In this document: positions 19,750 through 29,750 of the stretch, one piece after another
Layout: each line of letters opens with the position of its first letter
Position numbering within the stretch: the first letter of the stretch is position 1
Source of the DNA: Citrobacter sp. R56
GTDB taxonomy: Bacteria > Pseudomonadota > Gammaproteobacteria > Enterobacterales > Enterobacteriaceae
DNA: 64,000 bases
Direction: 5' to 3'
NCBI RefSeq assembly: GCF_016811995.1
Contig: NZ_CP069159.1
Coordinates: 1,488,001-1,552,000 of the forward strand
Notes under the pieces: generated by a model
Told to the model about the DNA's origin: nothing
What the model saw: only the letters and a program-made list of their open reading frames with translations
Database searches by the model: none
Translations under genes and position numbers: made by a program

Positions 19750-20754
19750 TCAGCCGATCAGTTGACGGCTCACCAGCGGGCCGCTGACGTTTTGCGCCGC
19801 GCGTTCCATTACCTCCTGAATCACCGATGACAGCTCATTAACTTCAAACTTCGCCACATAGCCATCGGCTTTCACTTTGCGCACATGGTCTTCGTTGGCG
19901 CTACCGGAAAGCGACGAGTGGATCACCACCGGGATCTTCTTCAGCCGTTCGTCGGTTTTGATTTTACGGGTGAGGGTAAAACCGTCCATCTCCGGCATTT
20001 CGAGGTCGGTCAACACGAGGGCGATTTTCTCGCTAATCGGTTTGCCTTCCGCTTCGGCCTCTTTGGCCAGTTGCTGGATCTTCTCCCAGGCATCTTTACC
20101 GGTGATATGCATCTGATGCGGGATTTCCATGGCATTTAGCCCTTTCTCCAGCATCGCGCGGGCCACTCTCGAATCTTCTGCGACGATCGCCACCGCTCCT
20201 GGCGTGATATTGAACTTATTGGTCTTCAGATGGGCGGCGCGCAAATCGTGATTTGACGGTACGATGTCATAGAGGATCTGCTCAACGTCGAGCACCAGCG
20301 CCAGGTTGTTGGTTTCTTTGTCTTCATCCAGACAGGCGATACTGGTGATATAGCGCCCGTTGACGGCTTTCTCGGCGGTATGAACCTGCTGCCAGTCCAG
20401 ACGCATGATATTCTCGACAGACTCCACGGCGAATGCCTGAACACTGCGGGCATATTCGGTGATCAGCAGAATATTCAAGCCGGTCTCGGGTTTACATCCG
20501 GCGACGGCCGGAAGGTCGATAACCGGGATCACCTGATCGCGAATGTTGACCATACCTAAGAGGGGCGCTTTCATTCCGGCCGGGCGCGTAAACGTCGGCA
20601 TGGGAACAATTTCGCGCAGCTTAAATACGTTGATGCCAAAAAGCTCTGATTTCTGTTCGTGCAGGGATGTCCCGAGACGAAACAACAGCAATTCAAAACG
20701 GTTGGACAGGGTCAGGTTCGCCCTGTCATCAATATCTTTCTGGAAATTGTCCAT
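19750..20754 (-). CDS. cheV: Chemotaxis coupling protein CheV
   Basis: Cytosolic chemotaxis adaptor that links chemoreceptors to CheA and can be phosphorylated. The 334 aa have an N-terminal CheW-like domain (about 20-165), with NVFKLREIV and IRDQVIPVIDL. A receiver domain follows (about 186-315), with acidic residues Glu193/Asp194, phospho-acceptor Asp250 in LTDLEMPEMDGF, Ser280 and Lys302. I chose the ATG at 20754 (MDNFQKDIDDRAN), as in Salmonella CheV; upstream in-frame codons would extend it without homology. A sigma-28-like promoter lies 35 bp before it. E. coli K-12 lacks cheV; Salmonella has it at this site. Confidence 0.93.
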   Translation of the reverse strand: MDNFQKDIDDRANLTLSNRFELLLFRLGTSLHEQKSELFGINVFKLREIVPMPTFTRPAGMKAPLLGMVNIRDQVIPVIDLPAVAGCKPETGLNILLITEYARSVQAFAVESVENIMRLDWQQVHTAEKAVNGRYITSIACLDEDKETNNLALVLDVEQILYDIVPSNHDLRAAHLKTNKFNITPGAVAIVAEDSRVARAMLEKGLNAMEIPHQMHITGKDAWEKIQQLAKEAEAEGKPISEKIALVLTDLEMPEMDGFTLTRKIKTDERLKKIPVVIHSSLSGSANEDHVRKVKADGYVAKFEVNELSSVIQEVMERAAQNVSGPLVSRQLIG

Positions 20755-20788
20755 TCTGTCCTCAATGTGAAATCCAGCCTTGTCACTG

Positions 20789-20815
20789 TTATCGGCACCG
20801 AGGGCAAAAAATGGA
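20789..20815 (-). promoter_or_regulatory. Candidate sigma-28 (FliA) promoter of cheV
   Basis: Reading the minus strand, the -10 GCCGATAA (20796-20789) equals the FliA consensus exactly. It is preceded, after 11 nt, by TCCATTTT (20815-20808), which matches 5 of 8 positions of TAAAGTTT. The spacing is the consensus 11 and the element lies 35 nt from the cheV start. This would place cheV in the late flagellar regulon. Confidence 0.7.
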
Positions 20816-20818
20816 GCG

Positions 20819-21736
20819 TTAAACTGTGAAAACGGCGAAATCGTAGGCCAGTTCGGTCGCAGGGAAAATTGCCTGACACTCCGCCAGCATCCTGCGGCAT
20901 CCTTCTGCGTCATAGCGTGAACTGATATGGGTAATTACCAGGCGACCGACGCACGCCTCCTTCGCCAGCAGCGCAGCCTGTCGGGTTGAACTGTGTCCAC
21001 GGCTATTGGCTTTTTCTTCCATCGACGTCTCCAGCGTGGTTTCATGCACCATCACATCCACGCCTTTTGCCAGTTCGTACGCGCCGGCACAGGGAGAGGT
21101 ATCGCCGAAGATCGCCACGGATTTTCCCGCAACGGGGGCCGCGAGATAGTCCGCGCCGTGGATCCGTCGACCATCCTCCAGCACGACGCTTTTTCCAGCC
21201 TTCAAATCCTGAAAGTGGGGACCGGGCTTAACGCCTGCCGCCTTTAACGCTTTCGCATCCAGCGCGCCGGGTTTGTCGTGCTCTTCAACACGGTAGCCGT
21301 AGCATTCCAACGGATGTTCCAGCGTATACGCCGTCACTTTGCGTAAACCATCGTCCAGAATCTCACCGGCGGTGATTTCAATAATCTCCAGCGGGTAGTC
21401 GGTCCAGGAACCGCTGAGGCGCAGCGCCGTTTCGGTAAATTCGCGCAGTCCCTTTGGTCCGTAAATCGTCAGCGGATGGGGATTGCCCGCCATCGACCGA
21501 CTGCACAGTAAACCCGGTAAACCGAACAGATGATCGCCATGCAGATGGCTAATGAAAATGCGTTCGAGCTTACCCGGATTAAACGCGGTGCTGAGCATCT
21601 GGTGCTGCGTGCCTTCGCCACAGTCAAACAGCCACAGCCCGGGCTGCGTAGGGTGCTGTAGATTCAGTAAGATCGCCGTCACATTGCGTGAGCGCGTAGG
21701 AACGCCTGCAGAAGTACCTAAGAAAATGAATTCCAT
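20819..21736 (-). CDS. rbn: Ribonuclease BN / RNase Z
   Basis: Zinc-dependent metallo-beta-lactamase nuclease (ElaC) that matures tRNA 3' ends and shows exo- and endoribonuclease activity in the cytosol. Protein of 305 aa, the same as E. coli RNase BN. The zinc motif HLHGDH is at residues 64-69. Further ligands are in the FGDTSPC and VMVHE segments, and the flexible-arm segment [15 protein letters not shown] is present. The ATG at 21736 gives [15 protein letters not shown]; another ATG directly before it would add one residue. It is divergent from elaA. Confidence 0.95.
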   Translation of the reverse strand: MEFIFLGTSAGVPTRSRNVTAILLNLQHPTQPGLWLFDCGEGTQHQMLSTAFNPGKLERIFISHLHGDHLFGLPGLLCSRSMAGNPHPLTIYGPKGLREFTETALRLSGSWTDYPLEIIEITAGEILDDGLRKVTAYTLEHPLECYGYRVEEHDKPGALDAKALKAAGVKPGPHFQDLKAGKSVVLEDGRRIHGADYLAAPVAGKSVAIFGDTSPCAGAYELAKGVDVMVHETTLETSMEEKANSRGHSSTRQAALLAKEACVGRLVITHISSRYDAEGCRRMLAECQAIFPATELAYDFAVFTV

Positions 21737-21801
21737 CATTCCATTACACTTTTGAACAACATTCTGGCTAGTATAAAGCGAATACGACAAAGGAGCGCAC
21801 A

Positions 21802-22263
21802 ATGATCCACTGGCAAGATCTTCACCATTCTGAATTATCCGTCACCGCGCTCTACGCGCTGCTTAAATTGCGTTGCACGGTCTTTGTGGTTGAACAGCAG
21901 TGTCCTTATCAGGATGTCGATGACGACGATCTGGTGGGGAACAATCGCCATATTCTGGGGTGGCACAACGATGAACTGGTCGCGTATGCAAGGATTCTGA
22001 AAAGTGACGATGAACTGGAGCCTGTGGTGATTGGCCGGGTGATTGTCAGCGAGGCGCTGCGCGGAGCAAAACTGGGTGAACAACTGATGACCCGAACGTT
22101 AGCCTCTTGCGTTAACCACTGGCCGGAAAAGGCATTTTATCTGGGCGCGCAGGCGCATTTACAATCGTTCTATGCGCGTTTTGGATTTACCCCCGTGACC
22201 GGAGTCTATGACGAAGACGGTATTCCTCATATCGGTATGGCGCGGGAGCCCGGACAGGCGTAA
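21802..22263 (+). CDS. elaA: GNAT-family acetyltransferase ElaA
   Basis: Cytosolic 153-aa protein of the GCN5-related N-acetyltransferase superfamily; its substrate is not established. The acetyl-CoA binding core is visible around [21 protein letters not shown] (about residues 72-93), and the C-terminal strand is [27 protein letters not shown] at 21802 follows AAAGGAG. The length matches E. coli ElaA (153 aa). It is divergent from rbn, and its stop lies in the loop of a hairpin. Confidence 0.93.
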   Translation: MIHWQDLHHSELSVTALYALLKLRCTVFVVEQQCPYQDVDDDDLVGNNRHILGWHNDELVAYARILKSDDELEPVVIGRVIVSEALRGAKLGEQLMTRTLASCVNHWPEKAFYLGAQAHLQSFYARFGFTPVTGVYDEDGIPHIGMAREPGQA

Positions 22264-22271
22264 CCGGGCTC
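22246..22271 (+). terminator. Hairpin at the end of elaA
   Basis: GAGCCCGG (22246-22253) pairs with CCGGGCTC (22264-22271). The loop contains the elaA stop codon. Only a weak T-rich stretch (AGTTGTCT) follows, so it is a partial terminator or an mRNA 3' stabiliser. Confidence 0.5.
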
Positions 22272-22316
22272 AGTTGTCTATAGTTAGCGGATACGTTAAT
22301 CGCAAGGGAGAAGACA

Positions 22317-22622
22317 ATGTCATTTCATTCTTATCATTCACGTATCGATGACGACATCGAATTTTTGAGCGAAACGCTGGAAGAAGTTCTGCGATCCTCG
22401 GGTGACCCTACCGATCAGAAATATGTCGAGCTCAAAGCGCGGGCGGAAGCGGCGGTGGAAGAGGTCAAAAATCGCGTGAGTCACGCATCAGACAGCTATT
22501 ATTACCGGGCGAAACAGGCTGCCTACCTGGCGGATGACTATGTTCATGAAAGACCCTGGCAGGGAATTGGCGTGGGTGCGGCGGTTGGACTGGTGCTCGG
22601 ATTACTGCTGGCGCGGCGTTAA
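22317..22622 (+). CDS. elaB: Tail-anchored stationary-phase protein ElaB
   Basis: 101-aa protein of the YqjD/ElaB (DUF883) family, which in E. coli is RpoS-induced, sits in the inner membrane by a C-terminal helix and associates with ribosomes. The sequence shows an acidic, helical cytosolic region (1-78) with heptad-like charged segments and a final hydrophobic helix GIGVGAAVGLVLGLLL ending in ARR. AAGGGAGAAG precedes the ATG. A CTATAG hexamer at 22278-22283 resembles a stationary-phase -10; this is inference. Confidence 0.94.
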   Translation: MSFHSYHSRIDDDIEFLSETLEEVLRSSGDPTDQKYVELKARAEAAVEEVKNRVSHASDSYYYRAKQAAYLADDYVHERPWQGIGVGAAVGLVLGLLLARR

Positions 22623-22664
22623 ATTCCGTCTTGTAGCCGGGATCGCATTTCCTCCCTAAACTGA

Positions 22665-22698
22665 GGTACTGCAATTTCTTTGCAGTACCCCGTATAAT
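22665..22698 (+). promoter_or_regulatory. menF promoter with perfect 10-bp inverted repeat
   Basis: GGTACTGCAA (22665-22674) is repeated inverted as TTGCAGTACC (22680-22689) around TTTCT. Three bases later comes a consensus -10, TATAAT, at 22693-22698, 29 bp before the menF start. The repeat covers the place of the -35 box. No T-run follows, so it is more like an operator than an elaB terminator. No regulator is identified. Confidence 0.6.
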
Positions 22699-22726
22699 GT
22701 GAGGTTTTTAACAGGGAGAGGTCCGC

Positions 22727-24025
22727 GTGCATTCAATTACTACAGCGCTGGAAAATCTGATGCGTCAGTTGTCGCAAGAGATACCAGCGGCACCCGGAAT
22801 TCGTGTTTTCGACGTTCCTTTTCCTCTAAACGATGCGTTTGACGCCCTGAGCTGGCTGGCGAGCCAGCCCATCTGGCCGCAATTTTACTGGCAGCAGCGC
22901 AATGGCGATGAAGAAGCCGCCGTGCTGGGCGCGGTGGCCACATTCCGCTCTCTGGACCTGGCGCAACAGTTTTTGCGCCTGCATGCGCACCATGCCGATC
23001 TGCGTATCTGGGGATTAAACGCGTTTGAGCCGCAGCGCGGGAACCTGGTGCTACCGCGCCTGGAATGGCGACGCTGTGGCGGATCTGCGACACTGCGCCT
23101 GCATCTCTACAGCGAGCATTCTCTGCGTGAAGATGCCGCAGACGCAGTTCGCTTTCTCTCATCACTGGTGAGTATTAAATCGCTGCCAGCGCTGCATTTG
23201 ACTCTCACGGATGAAAAGCATTCGCCGGATAAAACCGGGTGGATGAATTTAATCCAGCTCGCCACCCGCACCATCGCTCAGGAACAGCTTGATAAAGTGG
23301 TGCTGGCGCGGGCGACGGATTTGCAGTTTTCTCGTCCGGTGAATGCCGCGGCGGTGATGGCATCAAGCCGCCGCCTGAACCTGAACTGCTACCACTTTTT
23401 CATGGCATTTTCTGCCGACAGCGCTTTCCTGGGCTCTTCACCTGAACGCCTCTGGCGTCGGCGCGATACGGCGCTTCGTACTGAAGCGTTGGCCGGGACA
23501 GTGGCGAATCATCCCGACGATCACCGTGCCTGGCAACTCGGCGAGTGGCTGATGAAGGACGATAAAAATCAGCGTGAAAATATGCTGGTGGTGGAAGATA
23601 TCTGCCAGCGACTGCAAAACTGCACCCATACGCTTGATGTTCTCCCTCCGCAGGTTCTCAGGCTGCGTAAAGTTCAGCACCTGCGACGTTGTATCTGGAC
23701 GGCGCTCAATCAGCCGGACGACGCGCTCTGTTTACATCAGTTACAACCGACGGCGGCGGTAGCGGGGATTCCTCGCGAACTGGCGCGTCAATTTATTCAG
23801 CAAAATGAACCCTTCGAACGTGAATGGTACGCCGGTTCGGCGGGCTATTTGTCGCTACAGCAAAGTGAATTTTGCGTGTCGCTCCGTTCGGCGAAAATTA
23901 CCACCAATATTGTGAGGTTGTACGCAGGTGCGGGGATTGTGCGCGGCTCGGATCCTGAGCAAGAATGGCAGGAAATAAACAACAAAGCGGCAGGGTTGCG
24001 CACTTTATTACAGATGGAAGTGTAA
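22727..24025 (+). CDS. menF: Isochorismate synthase MenF
   Basis: First enzyme of menaquinone synthesis; it converts chorismate to isochorismate with Mg2+ in the cytosol. The 432 aa belong to the chorismate-binding (anthranilate synthase component I) family. The general-base Lys lies in QLDKVVLARATDL, and substrate-binding segments are FLGSSPERLW, LRTEALAGT and LYAGAGIVRGSDPEQEW. The start is GTG at 22727 with GGGAGAGG upstream, and the N-terminus HSITTALENL aligns with E. coli MenF. It leads the menFDHBCE operon, with an 84-bp gap before menD. Confidence 0.95.
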   Translation: MHSITTALENLMRQLSQEIPAAPGIRVFDVPFPLNDAFDALSWLASQPIWPQFYWQQRNGDEEAAVLGAVATFRSLDLAQQFLRLHAHHADLRIWGLNAFEPQRGNLVLPRLEWRRCGGSATLRLHLYSEHSLREDAADAVRFLSSLVSIKSLPALHLTLTDEKHSPDKTGWMNLIQLATRTIAQEQLDKVVLARATDLQFSRPVNAAAVMASSRRLNLNCYHFFMAFSADSAFLGSSPERLWRRRDTALRTEALAGTVANHPDDHRAWQLGEWLMKDDKNQRENMLVVEDICQRLQNCTHTLDVLPPQVLRLRKVQHLRRCIWTALNQPDDALCLHQLQPTAAVAGIPRELARQFIQQNEPFEREWYAGSAGYLSLQQSEFCVSLRSAKITTNIVRLYAGAGIVRGSDPEQEWQEINNKAAGLRTLLQMEV

Positions 24026-24109
24026 TGAGTTACACATTCCCGACTCATATCAAAAATCCATTATTTCGATTCTCTATACTTAGTCGCAATATTGATACCG
24101 GACAATCTC

Positions 24110-25780
24110 ATGTCAGTAAGCGCATTTAACCGACGCTGGGCGGCGGTCATTCTGGAAGCTTTAACCCGCCACGGCGTGAGGCATGTTTGCATTGCCCCTG
24201 GCTCTCGTTCAACGCCATTAACGCTGGCGGCGGCGGAAAATCCTGCTTTTATCCACCACACGCACTTTGATGAGCGTGGGCTGGGCCACCTGGCACTGGG
24301 GCTGGCGAAGGTCAGTAAACAACCGGTTGCGGTGATCGTCACTTCCGGGACGGCGGTGGCTAACCTCTATCCGGCGCTGATTGAAGCCGGGCTGACGGGC
24401 GAAAAACTCATTTTGCTCACGGCGGATCGTCCGCCAGAATTGATCGACTGCGGCGCCAATCAGGCGATTCGCCAGTCAGGCATGTTTGCTTCACATCCCT
24501 CGCAGACACTCTCTTTACCGCGACCGACTCAGGATATTCCGGCAAGCTGGTTGGTTTCTACCCTTGATAATGCGCTTGCTTCGTTGCATGCCGGCACCGT
24601 TCATATCAACTGTCCTTTTGCTGAGCCGCTGTATGGCGAGATGGACGACACGGGCATTGAGTGGCAGCAGCACCTTGGCGACTGGTGGCAGGACGATAAG
24701 CCCTGGCTGCGCGAGGCGCGTCGGCTGGAGAGTGAAAAACAGCGTGACTGGTTCTTCTGGCGGCAAAAGCGCGGCGTGGTGGTTGCCGGGCGGATGAGCG
24801 CGGAAGAGGGCAAAAAAGCTGCGCTTTGGGCGCAAACGCTGGGCTGGCCGCTGATTGGCGATGTGCTATCGCAAACCGGGCAACCGCTGCCCTGTGCCGA
24901 TCTTTGGTTGGGTAATGCGAAGGCAGTAACCGAACTGCAGCAGGCGCAAATTGTCGTGCAGCTGGGCAGTAGCCTGACCGGTAAACGCCTGCTTCAATGG
25001 CAGGCCAGTTGCTCTCCGCAAGAATACTGGATTATCGACAATATCGAAGGTCGTCTGGATCCGGCTCACCATCGCGGACGCCGACTGGTGTCGAAAATTG
25101 CCGACTGGCTGGATCTGCACCCGGCGGAAAAACGCAATCCGTGGTGCGTGGAGATTCCGCGTCTGGCCGAGCAGGCATGGCAGGCTGTAGTTGCCCGTCG
25201 CGAAAACTTTGGTGAAGCCCAACTGGCTCACCGAATTCGCGAATATTTACCGGAGCAGGGGCAACTGTTCGTGGGTAACAGTCTGGTGGTACGACTGATT
25301 GATGCCTTATCGCAACTGCCTGCCGGATACCCGGTATACAGTAACCGCGGGGCGAGCGGAATTGACGGCTTGCTCTCAACAGCCGCTGGCGTCCAGCGTG
25401 CGAGTGCGAAATCGACGCTGGCGATTGTGGGCGATTTGTCGGCGCTTTACGATCTCAATGCGCTGGCGTTATTGCGCCAGGTCTCTGCGCCGTTTGTGCT
25501 GATCGTCGTGAACAATAACGGCGGGCAAATTTTCTCGCTGTTACCCACTCCGCAGAGCGAGCGCGAACGTTTTTATCTGATGCCGCAAAACGTCCATTTT
25601 GACCATGCGGCGGCGATGTTCAATCTGAAATACCATCGTCCGGAAAACTGGGCTGAGCTGGAAGACGTGCTGGCCGGCGCGTGGCGCACCCCGACTGCGA
25701 CGGTGATTGAACTGGTGGTCAATGACACCGACGGTACGCAAACGCTGCAACAGTTATTAGCGCAGGTCAGCCACCTGTGA
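24110..25780 (+). CDS. menD: SEPHCHC synthase MenD
   Basis: Thiamine-diphosphate enzyme that condenses 2-oxoglutarate with isochorismate to 2-succinyl-5-enolpyruvyl-6-hydroxy-3-cyclohexene-1-carboxylate. Protein of 556 aa, as in E. coli, with the start chosen at ATG 24110 ([10 protein letters not shown]); an upstream in-frame start would add six residues. The N-terminal Pyr domain contains [18 protein letters not shown]. The C-terminal PP domain has the [12 protein letters not shown] to VNNNGG segment that binds Mg-ThDP. Its stop overlaps the GTG start of menH. Confidence 0.96.
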   Translation: MSVSAFNRRWAAVILEALTRHGVRHVCIAPGSRSTPLTLAAAENPAFIHHTHFDERGLGHLALGLAKVSKQPVAVIVTSGTAVANLYPALIEAGLTGEKLILLTADRPPELIDCGANQAIRQSGMFASHPSQTLSLPRPTQDIPASWLVSTLDNALASLHAGTVHINCPFAEPLYGEMDDTGIEWQQHLGDWWQDDKPWLREARRLESEKQRDWFFWRQKRGVVVAGRMSAEEGKKAALWAQTLGWPLIGDVLSQTGQPLPCADLWLGNAKAVTELQQAQIVVQLGSSLTGKRLLQWQASCSPQEYWIIDNIEGRLDPAHHRGRRLVSKIADWLDLHPAEKRNPWCVEIPRLAEQAWQAVVARRENFGEAQLAHRIREYLPEQGQLFVGNSLVVRLIDALSQLPAGYPVYSNRGASGIDGLLSTAAGVQRASAKSTLAIVGDLSALYDLNALALLRQVSAPFVLIVVNNNGGQIFSLLPTPQSERERFYLMPQNVHFDHAAAMFNLKYHRPENWAELEDVLAGAWRTPTATVIELVVNDTDGTQTLQQLLAQVSHL

Positions 25781-26535
25781 CCCTGCACGCCCACGCAGTA
25801 AAGGGACAGCCGGGTTCGCCCTGGCTGGTCTTTTTGCATGGGTTTTCCGGCGATTATCGGGAATGGCAAACCGTTGGCGAGCAGTTTCAGACCTGCTCGC
25901 GGTTGTATGTTGACTTGCCAGGGCACGGCGGTTCTGCAACGATTCGTGTAGAGGGATTCAGCGAGGTGATTGCGTTGCTGCGCAGAACCTTGCTTAGTTA
26001 CAACATACTCAACCACTGGCTGGTGGGATACTCTCTTGGCGGCCGGGTGGCGATGATGGCGGCGAGCGAGGGGATTCCTGGACTGTGCGGTCTGATCGTT
26101 GAAGGCGGTCATCCTGGGCTGCAAAGCGAGGCTGAACGCGACGTGCGTCGACGCTCTGATGGGCTTTGGGCGGCGCGTTTTCGTCATGAACCGCTGCGTG
26201 ATGTCTTTAACGACTGGTATCTGCAGCCAGTTTTTGCCTCGCTGAACGCACAGCAACGAGAAGCACTGGTTGCACTGCGTAGCCAGAACAACGGCGAAAC
26301 GCTGGCGGCGATGCTCGAAGCGACGTCGCTTGGCGTACAACCTGATTTACGTGATGCGCTTAATGCGCGCACATTTGCGTTTTATTATTTATGTGGCGAG
26401 CGGGACAGTAAATTTCGCGCACTGGCGAGTGAACTGTCTGCGCCTGTCCATGTGATTCGTAATGCCGGACACAACGCGCATCGGGAAAATCCCGCAGGCG
26501 TGGTGGAAAGTCTGGCTCAGATTCTGCGTCTCTGA
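25777..26535 (+). CDS. menH: SHCHC synthase MenH
   Basis: Alpha/beta hydrolase-fold enzyme that eliminates pyruvate from SEPHCHC to give SHCHC in menaquinone synthesis. Length 252 aa, equal to E. coli MenH. The nucleophile Ser86 lies in the elbow GYSLGG. His232 is in NAGHNAH, and the acidic residue is in the CGERDSKF segment. The oxyanion part [10 protein letters not shown] is near residue 21. The start is GTG at 25777, overlapping the menD stop by 3 bp. Confidence 0.96.
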   Translation: MTLHAHAVKGQPGSPWLVFLHGFSGDYREWQTVGEQFQTCSRLYVDLPGHGGSATIRVEGFSEVIALLRRTLLSYNILNHWLVGYSLGGRVAMMAASEGIPGLCGLIVEGGHPGLQSEAERDVRRRSDGLWAARFRHEPLRDVFNDWYLQPVFASLNAQQREALVALRSQNNGETLAAMLEATSLGVQPDLRDALNARTFAFYYLCGERDSKFRALASELSAPVHVIRNAGHNAHRENPAGVVESLAQILRL

Positions 26536-26549
26536 CTAAAGGACACACT

Positions 26550-27407
26550 ATGATCTACCCTGATGAAACAATGCTTTACGCACCGGTTGAATGGCATGAT
26601 TGCTCTGAGAGCTACACTGACATTCGTTATGAGAAATCCACCGATGGTATCGCAAAAATCACCATTAACCGTCCGCAGGTACGCAACGCATTTCGTCCTG
26701 TGACCGTCAAAGAAATGATCCAGGCGCTGGCGGATGCACGTTATGACGACAATATCGGCGTGATTGTTCTCACCGGCGCAGGCGACAAAGCGTTTTGCGC
26801 GGGCGGCGACCAGAAGGTCCGCGGCGACTACGGCGGCTATCAGGATGACTCCGGCGTCCATCACCTGAACGTGCTGGACTTCCAGCGCCAGATCCGTACC
26901 TGTCCGAAGCCGGTAGTGGCGATGGTCGCGGGATACTCCATCGGCGGTGGTCACGTACTGCATATGATGTGTGACCTGACTATTGCAGCGGATAACGCTG
27001 TCTTTGGGCAGACTGGCCCGAAAGTCGGCTCCTTCGACGGCGGCTGGGGCGCATCTTACATGGCGCGTATCGTTGGCCAGAAAAAAGCGCGTGAAATTTG
27101 GTTCCTGTGCCGTCAATACGACGCGAAGCAGGCGCTGGACATGGGCCTGGTCAACACCGTGGTTCCGCTGGCGGATCTGGAAAAAGAGACCGTTCGCTGG
27201 TGCCGTGAAATGCTGCAAAACAGCCCGATGGCGCTGCGTTGCCTGAAAGCGGCGCTGAACGCTGACTGCGATGGTCAGGCGGGTCTGCAGGAACTGGCAG
27301 GTAATGCCACCATGCTGTTCTATATGACGGAAGAGGGTCAGGAAGGCCGTAACGCCTTTAACCAGAAACGTCAGCCTGATTTCAGCAAATTTAAACGGAA
27401 TCCGTAA
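26550..27407 (+). CDS. menB: 1,4-dihydroxy-2-naphthoyl-CoA synthase MenB
   Basis: Crotonase-superfamily enzyme that closes the second ring, converting o-succinylbenzoyl-CoA to 1,4-dihydroxy-2-naphthoyl-CoA. The 285 aa show the oxyanion segment [17 protein letters not shown] and the second backbone-amide motif [40 protein letters not shown] contains the active-site Asp/Tyr region. AAAGGAC precedes the ATG. Its TAA overlaps the menC ATG by one base. Confidence 0.97.
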   Translation: MIYPDETMLYAPVEWHDCSESYTDIRYEKSTDGIAKITINRPQVRNAFRPVTVKEMIQALADARYDDNIGVIVLTGAGDKAFCAGGDQKVRGDYGGYQDDSGVHHLNVLDFQRQIRTCPKPVVAMVAGYSIGGGHVLHMMCDLTIAADNAVFGQTGPKVGSFDGGWGASYMARIVGQKKAREIWFLCRQYDAKQALDMGLVNTVVPLADLEKETVRWCREMLQNSPMALRCLKAALNADCDGQAGLQELAGNATMLFYMTEEGQEGRNAFNQKRQPDFSKFKRNP

Positions 27408-28369
27408 TGCGTAGCGCGCAGGTATACCGCTGGCAGATCCCCATGGACGCGGGGGTGGTTCTGCGCGATCGGCGGTTAAAAACTCGCGACGGTCTGTATG
27501 TTTGTCTTCGTGACGGCGAGCGCGAAGGGTGGGGAGAGATCTCCCCACTGCCGGGCTTCAGCCAGGAAACCTGGGAAGGGGCGCAGACAGTCCTGTTGGC
27601 GTGGGTTAACGACTGGCTTGCGGGCGCCGCATCGCTGCCGGAGATGCCGTCCGTCGCCTTTGGCGTCAGCTGTGCGCTGGCCGAGCTGGAAGGCACCTTG
27701 CCAGAAACGGCTGATTACCGGGCTGCACCGCTGTGTACGGGTGATCCTGATGATCTGGTGCTCCAGCTTGCCGACATGGCAGGCGAAAAAGTGGCGAAGG
27801 TGAAAATCGGCCTGTACGAAGCCGTACGCGATGGCATGGTCGTTAACCTGTTACTGGAGGCGATTCCGGACCTGCATTTACGTCTGGATGCTAACCGTGC
27901 CTGGACGCCGTTAAAAGCGCAGCAGTTTGCGAAATATGTGAACCCGGATTTCCGTTCCCGGATTGCCTTTCTCGAAGAACCGTGCAAAACCCGCGATGAT
28001 TCTCGCGCGTTTTCCCGTGAAACCGGTATTGCAATCGCCTGGGACGAAAGTCTGCGCGAGGCCGATTTTGCCTTTATGGCCGAAGAGGGCGTGAGTGCGG
28101 TAGTGATCAAACCGACCTTGACCGGTAGCCTGGCAAAAGTACGCGAGCAGGTTCAGGCGGCGCATGCGCTCGGACTGACCGCCGTCATCAGTTCTTCTAT
28201 CGAATCCAGTCTGGGTTTGACGCAGCTGGCGCGCATTGCTGCCTGGTTGACGCCACACACGATTCCGGGTCTGGATACGTTAAGTCTGATGCAAATCCAA
28301 CAGGTGCGTACCTGGCCGGGGAGCACGCTGCCGTGCGTAGACGTTGATGCACTGGAACGACTGCTATGA
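27407..28369 (+). CDS. menC: o-Succinylbenzoate synthase MenC
   Basis: Enolase-superfamily dehydratase that converts SHCHC to o-succinylbenzoate. The 320 aa include the catalytic KVKIG motif near residue 131-135. Metal ligands lie in [14 protein letters not shown] and AWDESL, and the second catalytic Lys is in [10 protein letters not shown]. All key segments are intact and the length equals that of E. coli MenC. Start and stop overlap menB and menE, so the three are coupled. Confidence 0.96.
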   Translation: MRSAQVYRWQIPMDAGVVLRDRRLKTRDGLYVCLRDGEREGWGEISPLPGFSQETWEGAQTVLLAWVNDWLAGAASLPEMPSVAFGVSCALAELEGTLPETADYRAAPLCTGDPDDLVLQLADMAGEKVAKVKIGLYEAVRDGMVVNLLLEAIPDLHLRLDANRAWTPLKAQQFAKYVNPDFRSRIAFLEEPCKTRDDSRAFSRETGIAIAWDESLREADFAFMAEEGVSAVVIKPTLTGSLAKVREQVQAAHALGLTAVISSSIESSLGLTQLARIAAWLTPHTIPGLDTLSLMQIQQVRTWPGSTLPCVDVDALERLL

Positions 28370-29739
28370 TCTTCCCTGACTGGCCGTGGCGGTACTGGCG
28401 GCAAGTTCGGGGAGATGCGCCAGCCTTACGCCTGAATGATGAGGTGTTAAGCTGGCGCACGCTCTGTACACGTATTGATCGCCTGGCGGCGGGGTTTGCC
28501 GCCCAGGGCGTGGAAGAAGGCCGTGGTGTCATGCTGCGGGCCTGGAACCATCCGCAGTCTCTGTTGGCCTGGCTCGCCCTGTTGCAATGCGGGGCGAGAA
28601 TCTTGCCCGTCAATCCGCAACTGCCTCAACCGCTGCTGGACGCCCTGCTACCTGAACTCTCTTTACACTTTGCGCTGGTGCTGGACGGGGAAAATAGCTT
28701 TCCTGCGCTGGCCCCGTTGCAGATGCAGGACATTGAAAACGACTATGCCTGCGTGTGGCAGCCGCAGCGTCTGAGTTCAATGACGCTGACCTCTGGCTCG
28801 ACGGGATTACCCAAAGCGGCGGTACACAGCTGTCAAGCGCATCTGGCTAGCGCTGCGGGCGTTTTATCGTTGATGTCCTTTGGTGAAGGCGATGACTGGT
28901 TGCTGTCGCTGCCGTTGTTTCATGTCTCTGGCCAGGGCATTTTGTGGCGTTGGCTATGTGCTGGCGCGCGAATGACCGTACGCGAGAAACAACCGCTGGA
29001 ACAGATGCTGGCAGGTTGTACTCACGCCTCTCTGGTGCCGACGCAGCTCTGGCGTTTGCTGGTCAACCGTTCATCGGTGACATTAAAAGCGGTGCTTTTA
29101 GGCGGTGCGGCGATTCCGGTCGAGCTGACAGAAAAGGCGCATGAGCAGGGGATTCGCTGCTGGTGTGGCTACGGTCTGACGGAGTTTGCTTCCACGGTGT
29201 GTGCGAAAGAGGCGGATGGTCTGGGCGATGTTGGCTCAGCGCTGCCTGGCCGGGAGGTTAAAATCGTCAATGACGAGGTCTGGCTGCGTGCCGCCAGTAT
29301 GGCGGAAGGATACTGGCGCAACGGTAAGCTGATGCCGTTAGTCAATGACGAAGGCTGGTTTGCCACGCGCGATCGCGGCGTGTTGCAAAACGGCAGGCTA
29401 ACGATTGCTGGCCGTCTGGATAATCTGTTTTTCAGCGGCGGCGAGGGGATTCAGCCCGAAGAGGTGGAGCGTGTTATCACCGCGCATCCCCACGTGCTAC
29501 AGGCCTTTGTCGTTCCGGTTGAAGACCGTGAGTTTGGCCATCGCCCGGTGGCGGTGGTTGAATATGACGCTCAGGCTGAAGGTGTCGACCTCGCAGCGTG
29601 GGTTCAGGACAAACTGGCGCGTTTTCAGCAACCCGTTCGCTGGCTGACACTCCCGCCAGAGTTGAAAACCGGTGGCATCAAAATTTCTCGCCGCGCGTTG
29701 CTGGAGTGGGTTCAGAAAGTGGAAGCCTCTGATGGGTAA
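28366..29739 (+). CDS. menE: o-Succinylbenzoate-CoA ligase MenE
   Basis: Acyl-CoA synthetase (ANL superfamily) that activates o-succinylbenzoate with ATP and CoA. The 457 aa contain the P-loop-like [17 protein letters not shown], the GYGLTE adenylate motif, the hinge [17 protein letters not shown] and the C-terminal Lys in KTGGIKISR. It is a few residues longer than my memory of E. coli MenE (451). It is the last gene of the men operon and faces arnF with only 11 bp between stops; no clear terminator is visible there. Confidence 0.96.
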   Translation: MIFPDWPWRYWRQVRGDAPALRLNDEVLSWRTLCTRIDRLAAGFAAQGVEEGRGVMLRAWNHPQSLLAWLALLQCGARILPVNPQLPQPLLDALLPELSLHFALVLDGENSFPALAPLQMQDIENDYACVWQPQRLSSMTLTSGSTGLPKAAVHSCQAHLASAAGVLSLMSFGEGDDWLLSLPLFHVSGQGILWRWLCAGARMTVREKQPLEQMLAGCTHASLVPTQLWRLLVNRSSVTLKAVLLGGAAIPVELTEKAHEQGIRCWCGYGLTEFASTVCAKEADGLGDVGSALPGREVKIVNDEVWLRAASMAEGYWRNGKLMPLVNDEGWFATRDRGVLQNGRLTIAGRLDNLFFSGGEGIQPEEVERVITAHPHVLQAFVVPVEDREFGHRPVAVVEYDAQAEGVDLAAWVQDKLARFQQPVRWLTLPPELKTGGIKISRRALLEWVQKVEASDG

Positions 29740-29750
29740 AAAGTGACAGC

